The notes beneath the pieces were generated by a model. It saw nothing but the letters and a program-made list of their open reading frames with translations, was not told the origin of the DNA and did no database searches. Of a DNA stretch of 64,000 bases, positions 55,728 to 63,305 are shown piece by piece. The translations under genes and the position numbers were made by a program. Position 1 is the stretch's first letter. Every line of letters starts with the position of its first letter. Source of the DNA: Acidobacteriota bacterium (lineage in GTDB: Bacteria; Acidobacteriota; Blastocatellia; Pyrinomonadales; Pyrinomonadaceae); contig JAHBSI010000003.1 in assembly GCA_019639195.1 (NCBI GenBank), forward strand, positions 1-64,000, read 5' to 3'.

Positions 55728-56942
55728 ATGGACGAAAATATTGGCTTAATCGTACAGATCTCCGGCGTGGCCCTCATCGCCCTGCTGACCGTTTTTCTGC
55801 GCCGCTCCCTGAAGATCGTTGCCCTCACGTATTGGGCAAATGCGTGGTGCATTCTATGTTTCGGTCTGATCTGTCTCCGGATCACGGCCGCCGAAACGTC
55901 ATTCTTCCAGCTGCTTGGAATATATTTCGTCACTCAATACCTGTTCGGGTTCCTGCTTGCCGCCGGATGCTACAGCCTTGCAAAGAACGAAAGACTGCGC
56001 ACTCACTATGAGTTCGCGATCATTCCGTTCATCATATTCGGCTTTGTCCTTCCATTCTTTTCTGACGACCTCACGACCCTGCTTTACGTCCATTCGCTCG
56101 TGATGGCCGTCTTCTTTGCCGGCTCGTATGTCATTCTCTGGCGTACGCGAGTACGGACGCTAGGCTGGCACGTAATGCTGATCGCTCTGGGCCTGCTTGC
56201 CATCAACTGCGTTCAATACTTCGTTGTCTCGACGTTCGAATCGAATATCCCGATGCCGATCGGCCTCGTGCCGTCAGGGCCGCTCTTTGACTTCATTCTT
56301 CAGAATCTCCTTGGATTCGGCACGGTCATGATACTTCTCGAACGAGTGCTTGCCGATGCAAAATCCGCTAACGAAGAACTCGTTGTCGCACACGCACAGC
56401 TGAAGGAGCTTGTTCACGTCGATCCGCTCACGGCGGCATTGAATCGACACGCTTTCCACGGCTACCTGCGTCAGAAGGGCGAGGATGAAGGCAGCGTCCA
56501 CGGCTGTGTCGGGTTCTTCGATGTTGACGACCTCAAGGACATCAACGACGCCTATGGACATCCGGTCGGAGATGCCGCGATCCGAGCACTTGTACGAGCG
56601 ATCAGAGACATCATCCGTGCCGAGGATCTTATCTTCCGTTGGGGCGGCGACGAATTCTTCGTCCTTATGATCGGCCTGGACTCTGAACTTGCCAGCGAAA
56701 GAATGTCGCGGATCGACGGCCTGCTGACAGATATCGAGCTGGAAGGCTTAAGGTCGCCGATCACGGTCCGAGTTTCGCGTGCGTTCGAGAACTTCGAAGA
56801 CCTCGAGAAACTCGAGGTCGCGATCGAAAAGGCTGATGCGAAAATGTATCTTGAGAAAGATCGAAGAAAGAACTCGCCACGTATGCGGACGGTGCAGCCC
56901 GCACTTTCGTCGGGGGTTTCACGCAGCGGCTTCGCCCTATAA
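55728..56942 (+). CDS. Membrane diguanylate cyclase (GGDEF)
   Basis: 404 residues from the ATG at 55728; the longer frame from 55656 adds 24 unconvincing residues. The N-terminal half carries about seven hydrophobic segments (up to 225) of the 7TM-sensor type, then a GGDEF domain: 'VDPLTAALNRHAFHGYLRQK', 'GFFDVDDLKDINDAYGHPVG' and RWGGDEFFVLM near 306, with the RAED inhibitory site five residues before it. The C-terminal tail is basic. It makes c-di-GMP; together with the HD-GYP/GGDEF and PilZ proteins this gives the window a small c-di-GMP set. Confidence 0.9.
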   Translation: MDENIGLIVQISGVALIALLTVFLRRSLKIVALTYWANAWCILCFGLICLRITAAETSFFQLLGIYFVTQYLFGFLLAAGCYSLAKNERLRTHYEFAIIPFIIFGFVLPFFSDDLTTLLYVHSLVMAVFFAGSYVILWRTRVRTLGWHVMLIALGLLAINCVQYFVVSTFESNIPMPIGLVPSGPLFDFILQNLLGFGTVMILLERVLADAKSANEELVVAHAQLKELVHVDPLTAALNRHAFHGYLRQKGEDEGSVHGCVGFFDVDDLKDINDAYGHPVGDAAIRALVRAIRDIIRAEDLIFRWGGDEFFVLMIGLDSELASERMSRIDGLLTDIELEGLRSPITVRVSRAFENFEDLEKLEVAIEKADAKMYLEKDRRKNSPRMRTVQPALSSGVSRSGFAL

Positions 56943-57602
56943 CTTATCCTCAAAAAAAGCGACCGCCATTGCCCACGCGTCTTGTGCGGCCTCGGCAACA
57001 TAAACTTCCGGCCGCGTGTCATTGAAGAATGCGTGGTCGGCTTCGTATTTTACGCTCTCGACCGGCAATTCGAAACGCTCGGCCGCATCTTCGAGTTGGC
57101 CGACCTTTTCGGCATTGATCCAGCCGTCTTTCGTCGCGGAAATGAAGATCGTCGGCACACGCAGCTTTTGCAACACAGGTTCTTCAGGGATGTCGCCGTA
57201 GAACGGGACCGCGGCACTGATCCCTTCGACAAGGCACGCAGACCGCAGAGCGTATGTTCCGCCCATGCAGAATCCCGTGATCCCAAAATGATCGACGCCG
57301 GTCGTCTTGTGCAGTTCGTTCACCGTCGCTCGGATCGTCGCGATGCCGTCATCGAGGGGAAGTTCGCTCATAAGCTGAGCTGCTTCGGTCGGCGTCGTTG
57401 CGGTCTTGCCGCGGTATAGATCCGGTGCGACCGCAAGAAAGCCTTCTTTTGCGTATCGCCGAGCGATGTCGCGAATATGGTCGTTCAGGCCCCAATATTC
57501 CTGAATTACGATCACGGCCTTGCCATTCGGGCTTTCGGGCCTCGCAACATAAGCCGTCGTATCGCCGTGCTCGGTCGGTATTGTGATAATTTCTTCTGCC
57601 AT
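56937..57602 (-). CDS. Dienelactone hydrolase family protein
   Basis: 221 residues from the ATG at 57602. Motifs of the family: 'VIVIQEYWGLNDHIRDIARR' (oxyanion and Glu), the cysteine nucleophile in ITGFCMGGTYALRSA, an Asp near 'ISATKDGWI' and the His in YEADHAFFND. Members hydrolyse dienelactone or other small esters and lactones; many have no known substrate. It converges with the diguanylate cyclase gene, overlapping by 6 bases. Confidence 0.9.
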   Translation of the reverse strand: MAEEIITIPTEHGDTTAYVARPESPNGKAVIVIQEYWGLNDHIRDIARRYAKEGFLAVAPDLYRGKTATTPTEAAQLMSELPLDDGIATIRATVNELHKTTGVDHFGITGFCMGGTYALRSACLVEGISAAVPFYGDIPEEPVLQKLRVPTIFISATKDGWINAEKVGQLEDAAERFELPVESVKYEADHAFFNDTRPEVYVAEAAQDAWAMAVAFFEDKL

Positions 57603-57709
57603 AATTGTCTCTAAATGCCTCCATCGGCCGGATATTCGGGATTCCCGGGCGGCCACCAAAAACGATTATAGGCAATCGTCCATCGAATTATTAGCACAGT
57701 CCGCACGGA

Positions 57710-57770
57710 TCGACACAAAACGCACAAAATGACACAAACCGCACAAAACGCACAAAGGCCGCACGAATTT
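57710..57770. repeat. Short-period CGCACAAA-type imperfect repeat
   Basis: Four or five imperfect copies of CGCACAAAA / GACACAAA with a period of about 10 bases, in the 215-base gap before the tRNA. It resembles the phrase at 650-722. No gene is present; the minus-strand frame across it (57666-57905) is read from tRNA antisense and is rejected. Confidence 0.45.
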
Positions 57771-57817
57771 CGCGTAAATTGAACCTTTCGTGCGACAAAT
57801 GTTAATCTCAAATCCGT

Positions 57818-57904
57818 GCTGGGGTGGCGGAATTGGTAGACGCCCAGGACTTAAAATCCCGTGAACTAAGGTTCGTGCGGGTTCGACTCCCGCCCTCAGT
57901 ACCA
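57818..57904 (+). tRNA. tRNA-Leu (UAA), left copy
   Basis: 87 bases including an encoded CCA. The D-arm (GGCGGAATTGGTAGACGCC), anticodon loop CTTAAAA with TAA at 34-36, a 4-bp variable-arm stem (GAAC/GTTC) and the T-arm GCGGGTTCGACTCCCGC are clear. The anticodon stem has one A-C mismatch (CAGGA / TCCCG) and the acceptor stem has G-U pairs at 1-72 and 5-68, so it is a slightly weakened structure. It forms the left boundary of the integrated element. Confidence 0.93.
57835..57859 (+). repeat. Candidate attL core (direct repeat in tRNA-Leu)
   Basis: 25 bases beginning GGTAGACGCCCAGG and ending TTAAAATCC, identical to 61205-61229. It covers the D-arm end and anticodon stem-loop, a common crossover region for tyrosine recombinases. 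The sequences beyond it on each side differ between the two tRNA copies. Confidence 0.65.
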
Positions 57905-57984
57905 CTCTAAATCATTTATTTATAAATACTTAGGGACTAGTCCAAAAATTGGCTGGTCCTTTCTTTTGTCTAAAATGTCGTTCC

Positions 57985-58007
57985 GGGGGGAATTTCGGGG
58001 GGAATTT
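57985..58007 (+). promoter_or_regulatory. Two GGGGGGAATTT repeats, candidate left arm sites
   Basis: GGGGGGAATTT at 57985-57995 and 57997-58007, spaced exactly 12 bases. The same unit occurs three times beside the integrase start at the other end of the element. Repeats of one sequence near both ends are what heterobivalent integrases (lambda-Int type) use as arm sites. Confidence 0.6.
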
Positions 58008-58146
58008 TCTGTGAGAACCCTCTCCAGAACTGACCTGAAGTGACCCCTTTCGACCGTTGGTGGCATGCTTCCATTAACGGAGTTCGAGTGTCACTAGATG
58101 AGGCACGGCTTTTGAAATCTTGTGAGGACGCCGGAAGGATGAATCT

Positions 58147-58380
58147 ATGAAACGCGAAATACTTGATAATCAACAACTCGCTGAAAGGTGGCACCTCAAT
58201 GGAACAGCGGACGCGATTGCAAAGAGGTTCCAGCGCCTGTGAGCCCTACCATAATCGAACCCACGGCATCTGAGGGCTCTTAGAATCGGTAATCAAATCC
58301 GTTATCTGATGAAGGATATATTGGAACATGAAGATCGTAACACTGGAAGGCGGCGGGTTAGCTTAGGAGTTGCAGCATGA
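58147..58380 (+). pseudogene. Excisionase-like helix-turn-helix frame with two in-frame stops
   Basis: One frame reads 'MKREILDNQQLAERWHLNGT' and ends 'LRIGNQIRYLMKDILEHEDR' plus NTGRRRVSLGVAA. The start (LAERW) and the LRIGNQIRY element with a following ILEHE helix are the layout of Xis/MerR-like 'helix-turn-helix 17' excisionases. Within the frame a TGA (58240) and a TAA (58252) break it. It is probably an inactivated excisionase: its loss would lock the element in place. Sequencing error is possible, but two stops make that less likely. Confidence 0.65.
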
Positions 58381-58420
58381 TTTGTCACCTTGCAACAGGC
58401 CAATTCAGACCTGCAATTAG

Positions 58421-59584
58421 AGTGAACGGCGCGACCGGATAAAGGGCGGGGAGGAATCCCGGCAGATCAGGGAAAAGTTGGCAGAGTCGTTGAGAAAAAG
58501 CGTTCTTGATGAGTGGTACAAGAAGCGAAAGGACTCGATTTCTGTGACTACCACCGAATCCAACGATTTGCTCAAGTCTTTTACCAAAAACCTTCCCCTT
58601 AATTCTGATTTGATGCAGCTGCTCAATCAGAGCTTCAAGCTTACTGAATCACGACCGAAGCCGGAACGCGGTCATCAGGGATCGAATCGCCCGACAAAAC
58701 ACACTCAAAAGGAAGCTTTCAAACCTCAGCGGTTTCCTTCCTTTCTTCGACTGGATAAACGTAATAACGGCGAAATCCCTGCTGCGCAAGTACCGATCGG
58801 GGGCGAAAAGACTCTCCGTTTCATTACGGATGTGGAAAACGAGTACTTGGATCGGATCGAAGAACCCGGTGACTTGCGCGTTGAGCTGCTGGGCATTAAC
58901 GAGAATGATACGACCGGAGGCAACGCTCCGGGGGAACCGAAAAAGATCGAAGACGTTTTCAATGTCGTGAGAACGAGCCCAAACGAAGGGATCGTCAAAA
59001 TAGTTCTCAACCCGACAAAGAATATAAAAGTTGGCGACACCGCCCGCGTAAAAGTCACTCTCACAGGCGCTGGAGAGGATTTTGACGAGATATTCTTTGT
59101 ACAGGTTAGCGAGCGAGAAAAGAAAGGCGAGCAAAGCTCACCATCGGATGCGGAAGAACCGATTGGCCTACCGGAATGCGTCCGCGTTTACGAAACAGCC
59201 CGCGATGGGGCGATGAGTTGGATCGACCTTGAGAACAACGGTATAGAATTTGGGTACGAAGTGATCATGCATCCTTTCGCAGAAAGCAATAAGCTCGAAA
59301 AGATCTACGTAAACATGGATAGTTCGGTTTTAAAGACATACCGGTCGAAACTCACCGGCGGTACGGAACAATATGAGATAGCCGACAAAAAGTACGTGTC
59401 GGCTGTGTATTTTCACACCCTTTTTCTGTATACGATCACCAAGAATAGAAAATATAGTTTGCTTCAGGGGGAATCAGAGGAATCTAGAGACATTTCGGAG
59501 TTCCTGAAAGACCTTTTTCAAAATCATTATGCCTCCTTTTTGTTAAACTTTGGCCTTGATCAACTAATCGATAGTTTGGATTAG
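58421..59584 (+). CDS. N-terminally truncated protein of unknown function
   Basis: 387 codons without a stop, from the TAG at 58418 to a TAG stop ending at 59584; the first possible start is a TTG at 58478 (368 residues). The frame opens in the middle of a charged helix (RIKGGEESRQIREKLAESLR), directly after the excisionase remnant, so the true N-terminus seems to be deleted. Then come a low-complexity linker (about 50-90), a beta-rich middle domain (about 100-215) and a helical C-terminus. It resembles the rear part of larger ATPase-type proteins, but I cannot name the family. Expression is uncertain. Confidence 0.5.
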   Translation, partial: SERRDRIKGGEESRQIREKLAESLRKSVLDEWYKKRKDSISVTTTESNDLLKSFTKNLPLNSDLMQLLNQSFKLTESRPKPERGHQGSNRPTKHTQKEAFKPQRFPSFLRLDKRNNGEIPAAQVPIGGEKTLRFITDVENEYLDRIEEPGDLRVELLGINENDTTGGNAPGEPKKIEDVFNVVRTSPNEGIVKIVLNPTKNIKVGDTARVKVTLTGAGEDFDEIFFVQVSEREKKGEQSSPSDAEEPIGLPECVRVYETARDGAMSWIDLENNGIEFGYEVIMHPFAESNKLEKIYVNMDSSVLKTYRSKLTGGTEQYEIADKKYVSAVYFHTLFLYTITKNRKYSLLQGESEESRDISEFLKDLFQNHYASFLLNFGLDQLIDSLD

Positions 59585-59809
59585 AATGTAGTTCCGCAAC
59601 TAGATGGCTTAAGAGTCACCGCTATTATCAAATCAGCACCGGTGATGTGATAGAGCCCTAAAAAATACAACTGAGAACTGGAGCCTCTCTCTGGATTCGA
59701 GCAAAACGGGGAGTTTATCCTTCCTCGTCAATGCAGCGGCCTCTAACCTTTCAGGTTGACACAGTCGTTAATCAAGACTGATGCGCCAGTACATATTATC
59801 TATAATTGG
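59585..59809. other. Gene-free 225 bases inside the element
   Basis: No open frame of credible length, no strong inverted repeat and no recognisable RNA gene was seen; AT content is higher than in the flanking chromosome. It is probably residue of deleted cargo. Confidence 0.5.
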
Positions 59810-61039
59810 TCACAGTAAATCGTCCAAAACTTCCGCTTCAAGGACTCGATCGTGTCTTCGAAGCCCCTCCAACCGCTTGTTAAATGATGATGCAGCTTCA
59901 AGTATTTGCCGATCTTCGAAATGAATGTAATGCCTCGATGTCACGACTGAGCCCTTTCGGTGTCCGACTTCCTGTTGGATCGTTTCGATTTCTTGACCGC
60001 TCGCGGCCTTATCGGTCGCCGAGGTTGCCCGCAGGGTGTGGAACGTTCCTTGGGGATTTACTTTTGCTTCTTCCTTAATCGCGTCGAACGGTTTCCGGTA
60101 CGCCTTCGTCCACATGAACAGACGCTCATGGGCGGCCCTGTGAAAAATCCCCGCCGCTTCCATTTCTTCAAATAACCAAGTCGTTATCGGCATCTTTTTT
60201 GTGTGGATCTTGTTCCGGCTGTCGGGCATGGTGAGCTCGATCAGCCCTACCCGGTTCTCCTCATCAATATATTTAATATGGGCTCTCGTAATGTGATAAA
60301 GTTCGTCCACGCGGCAACCTAAGGTATACGCAGCAACGAGCACCAGCCGCCAGCGTCTTCGGTTTTCCGGCTTGCGTGGAAACAAGCGATCACAAGCCAC
60401 AAGCATTCGTTGAAATTCGTCGAACGTAAATTTTATGCCCTTTGGCTTTTCGTCAGATTTCTTAATTAGGTCACGAAATGGCGGGACGCGGGTTCCGAGA
60501 GTATCAGCGGCGTATCTAAGTAAATGTTTCAATCGCGCAAGGTAACGGTGCGACGTCGTTTTCGAAAGAAAGAACTCTTGCCCACCATCCTTCCGCGTAT
60601 AAGGTCGCGCCAAGAGCCATTTCTTAAATTCCTTCACGCGGAGCAAGTCGATGTCTTCGATCCGGTCGTTGCCGAAAAACTCCACGAGCACATCAAGCTT
60701 TTGAAATTCTTGTTTGGCACCCTTCAATTGCCGGTCGTTTTCAAGATAGTCCCGGTAGTGCTTTTCAATGAACGCCGCAAAGTTGGTTCGCCCCTTCACC
60801 GAAGCGATCGTTGCCGTCTTACCCTTCTCCGTCAGATCAGCGTATCTTTCCTCGGCCCAACTCTTCGCGTCCCGTTTTGCGGTAAAGCCTCCCTGGGTTT
60901 TGGAATGCCATCTCCCTGACCTTTCATCGTAAATGGCGAATATGCCTCGGTACATTTGCACTGAGCCATTCTTCCCATCCTTCTGTGCGGTGATAAAATA
61001 ACCTTTCTCTTTATGGCTTTCGGCGATGTACAACTTCAT
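59810..61039 (-). CDS. Tyrosine recombinase (integrase) of the element
   Basis: 409 residues. The N-terminal arm-binding-like region (1-80) and SAM-like core-binding domain (about 85-185) precede a catalytic domain with Arg243 (LGCRVDEL), Lys281/282, His334-x-x-Arg337 (FHTLRATS), His360 (VGHRKG) and the nucleophile Tyr371 (SRHYIHF): all expected residues. It starts about 150 bases from the right tRNA-Leu and reads into the element. Three GGGGGGAATTT repeats lie just before its ATG where a ribosome-binding site should be, so Int binding there might also repress its own gene. Confidence 0.93.
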   Translation of the reverse strand: MKLYIAESHKEKGYFITAQKDGKNGSVQMYRGIFAIYDERSGRWHSKTQGGFTAKRDAKSWAEERYADLTEKGKTATIASVKGRTNFAAFIEKHYRDYLENDRQLKGAKQEFQKLDVLVEFFGNDRIEDIDLLRVKEFKKWLLARPYTRKDGGQEFFLSKTTSHRYLARLKHLLRYAADTLGTRVPPFRDLIKKSDEKPKGIKFTFDEFQRMLVACDRLFPRKPENRRRWRLVLVAAYTLGCRVDELYHITRAHIKYIDEENRVGLIELTMPDSRNKIHTKKMPITTWLFEEMEAAGIFHRAAHERLFMWTKAYRKPFDAIKEEAKVNPQGTFHTLRATSATDKAASGQEIETIQQEVGHRKGSVVTSRHYIHFEDRQILEAASSFNKRLEGLRRHDRVLEAEVLDDLL

Positions 61040-61048
61040 GGCGTTTTC

Positions 61049-61092
61049 GGGGGGAATTTCGGGGGGAATTTCCCGGTTTCTGGGGGGAATTT
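61049..61092 (+). promoter_or_regulatory. Three GGGGGGAATTT repeats, candidate right arm sites
   Basis: Copies at 61049-61059, 61061-61071 and 61082-61092 (spacings of 12 and 21 bases), in the same orientation as those at 57985-58007. The first ends 10 bases from the integrase ATG, so the set occupies its 5' region. Confidence 0.6.
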
Positions 61093-61187
61093 AGCGTCCT
61101 CGACCGTCCGGATGCGTCTGGCGATGTCCGAAGGTGTCCTCCCTAACTCCTTTAGTTATAGTAAGTTACGGAGTCAAACCATGTCAA

Positions 61188-61274
61188 GCTGGGGTGGCGG
61201 AATAGGTAGACGCCCAGGACTTAAAATCCTGTGTCCTTAGGGGCGTGCGGGTTCGATTCCCGCCCTCAGCACCA
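61188..61274 (+). tRNA. tRNA-Leu (UAA), right copy
   Basis: 87 bases with encoded CCA. Same 5' half as the left copy except for one base in the D-loop; the 3' half differs in the variable arm (GTCC/GGGC stem) and acceptor. All stems pair well: anticodon stem CAGGA/TCCTG, G1-C72. It bounds the element on the right and would supply the 3' half of the restored chromosomal tRNA if the element were excised. Confidence 0.93.
61205..61229 (+). repeat. Candidate attR core (direct repeat in tRNA-Leu)
   Basis: Second copy of the 25-base core that begins GGTAGACGCCCAGG; see 57835-57859. Upstream the copies differ by one base in the D-loop, then match for another 16 bases. Confidence 0.65.
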
Positions 61275-61342
61275 CTTCAAACCTCAAAAAATAGTGCTGT
61301 TTGCCTGATTTCGTGCATCTTCTGGATCCGAAATGAACCATA

Positions 61343-61358
61343 TCGTCTGCAAAGACGA
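61343..61358. promoter_or_regulatory. Inverted repeat upstream of the sigma54 promoter
   Basis: TCGTCT-GCAA-AGACGA, a perfect 6-bp inverted repeat 55-70 bases before the -24 box. Enhancer-binding activators of sigma54 bind such sites at this distance; the assignment is a guess. Confidence 0.35.
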
Positions 61359-61412
61359 GAAAAATCGCGCGTTTTCTGCACCGTTCCTTGATTTTCGAGC
61401 ATCAAAGCTTAC

Positions 61413-61428
61413 TGGCATACCCTTTGCA
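61413..61428 (+). promoter_or_regulatory. Sigma54 (-24/-12) promoter
   Basis: TGGCATACCCTTTGCA fits TGGCAY-R-N4-TTGCW completely, with the GG and GC at the standard spacing. It lies about 65 bases before the start of the glycine-zipper gene at 61493, which would give a leader of roughly 50 bases. Confidence 0.7.
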
Positions 61429-61492
61429 ATTACTCACGCCGGAATGAGCGGTTTGATTTCGGCCCGGAATCTCAACTAGAAACGGAGGTCGA

Positions 61493-62107
61493 ATGAAAAG
61501 AGCCATAGCTCCAATAAAACGCTTATTTCCACTGGTTTTGATCTTTGCAAGTACAGGTTTTCTATATGCACAACCGGATTCGCTGTACCGCGTGCCTGCA
61601 GGAACGAAAATTAAGCTCAAGCTTGGCGCCGAACTCAAGACAGGCGTTTCCAGCGTCGGCGACACTTTCATTGCGAATGTCGCTGAGCCGATTCGCCGGG
61701 AAGGCGAGATCGTCCTGCCGGAAGGCACGGCTTTTGAGGGCAGAATTACCACTGCCGAAAAAGCGAAGGTCGGCGGACGGGACGGCGAACTCAAATTCGT
61801 GGTCGAGCATATGCTGATCGGCAGCGATATTCGGCGGAGCGTCTCGACAAAGGTTTTGACCAGCTTCAAGGCTGATTCTTCGAGAATGCTGAGGGCCGCG
61901 AGCGTGGTTGGCGGAACGGCAGTCGGAGCTTTGATCGGCTATGCCGCCGGAGCGGGCAACGGAGCCCTTCTCGGAGCCGGCATTGGAGCCGGAGTCAGCA
62001 CCGGAACGGCAGTCCTTCAGCGGGGCCGCGATGTGCGGATCAAAAAGGGGCAGACCTTTGTGATCGAATTGAAGGAAGACCTGATCTTACCGGTATTGGA
62101 TTATTGA
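61493..62107 (+). CDS. Secreted glycine-zipper protein, second copy
   Basis: 204 residues. A signal peptide (about 8-23, ending LYAQ) is followed by a beta-rich domain ('YRVPAGTKIKLKLGAELKTG', 'EIVLPEGTAFEGRITTAEKA') and a glycine-zipper block (about 140-173), then 'KKGQTFVIELKEDLILPV'. The order matches the protein at 954-1676, which is longer. GGAGG lies 6 bases before the ATG. The sigma54 promoter upstream and a strong terminator downstream make it a single-gene unit that is probably induced by a specific signal. Confidence 0.8.
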   Translation: MKRAIAPIKRLFPLVLIFASTGFLYAQPDSLYRVPAGTKIKLKLGAELKTGVSSVGDTFIANVAEPIRREGEIVLPEGTAFEGRITTAEKAKVGGRDGELKFVVEHMLIGSDIRRSVSTKVLTSFKADSSRMLRAASVVGGTAVGALIGYAAGAGNGALLGAGIGAGVSTGTAVLQRGRDVRIKKGQTFVIELKEDLILPVLDY

Positions 62108-62144
62108 ATTTGGCCGTTGGCGAGAACCGTTCGGCCATATTAGG

Positions 62145-62184
62145 AAAAGGCCCGTCGTGAAGGGGAGAGCACGACGGGCTTTTT
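62145..62184 (+). terminator. Rho-independent terminator after the glycine-zipper gene
   Basis: AAAAGGCCCGTCGTG / CACGACGGGCTTTTT, a long GC-rich stem with one bulged G and a 10-base loop, followed by T residues. Confidence 0.9.
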
Positions 62185-62275
62185 CTATTGCGCCGCGGGC
62201 CTTTTTGGTGTTGGTACGCCGTTGTGAGAAAATATCGTTTTTATCAAACAAAACTATCTCAAACAGGAAGGTTAA

Positions 62276-63211
<936 letters not shown>

Positions 63212-63231
63212 TCTGCATCTTCAACCTTGAA

Positions 63232-63257
63232 AAAAGGCGGCCGTTTGGCCGCCTTTT
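63232..63257. terminator. Bidirectional terminator between mdh and the FG-GAP gene
   Basis: AAAAGGCGGCC-GTTT-GGCCGCCTTTT, a perfect 11-bp inverted repeat with A and T flanks, 20 bases after mdh and 48 bases beyond the end of the convergent gene. Confidence 0.92.
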
Positions 63258-63305
63258 CATTGTCAATTGTAAATTGGGTGATCGTTAATTGGGAGCAAAG
63301 CGTTC

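Larger units (their letters stand above)
57835..61229. mobile_element. 3.37-kb integrated element between two tRNA-Leu genes
   Basis: Defined by a 25-base identical core in the anticodon region of both tRNA-Leu copies (distance core to core 3370 bases). It contains, in order: two G-rich direct repeats, an excisionase-like frame with two stops, a truncated ORF, about 225 bases without genes, an intact tyrosine recombinase reading away from the right tRNA, and three more G-rich repeats. There is no replication, conjugation or phage structural gene, so it looks like a reduced, satellite-like integrative element. Confidence 0.75.

Noticed and set aside
57666..57905. Minus-strand frame across the left tRNA-Leu
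   Set aside because: The first 40 residues are the antisense translation of the tRNA, a well-known spurious ORF type.
57985..61092. CRISPR array from the G-rich repeats
   Set aside because: Units are only 11 bases with 1-10 base gaps, and they lie at two separate ends of the element; no cas genes are present.
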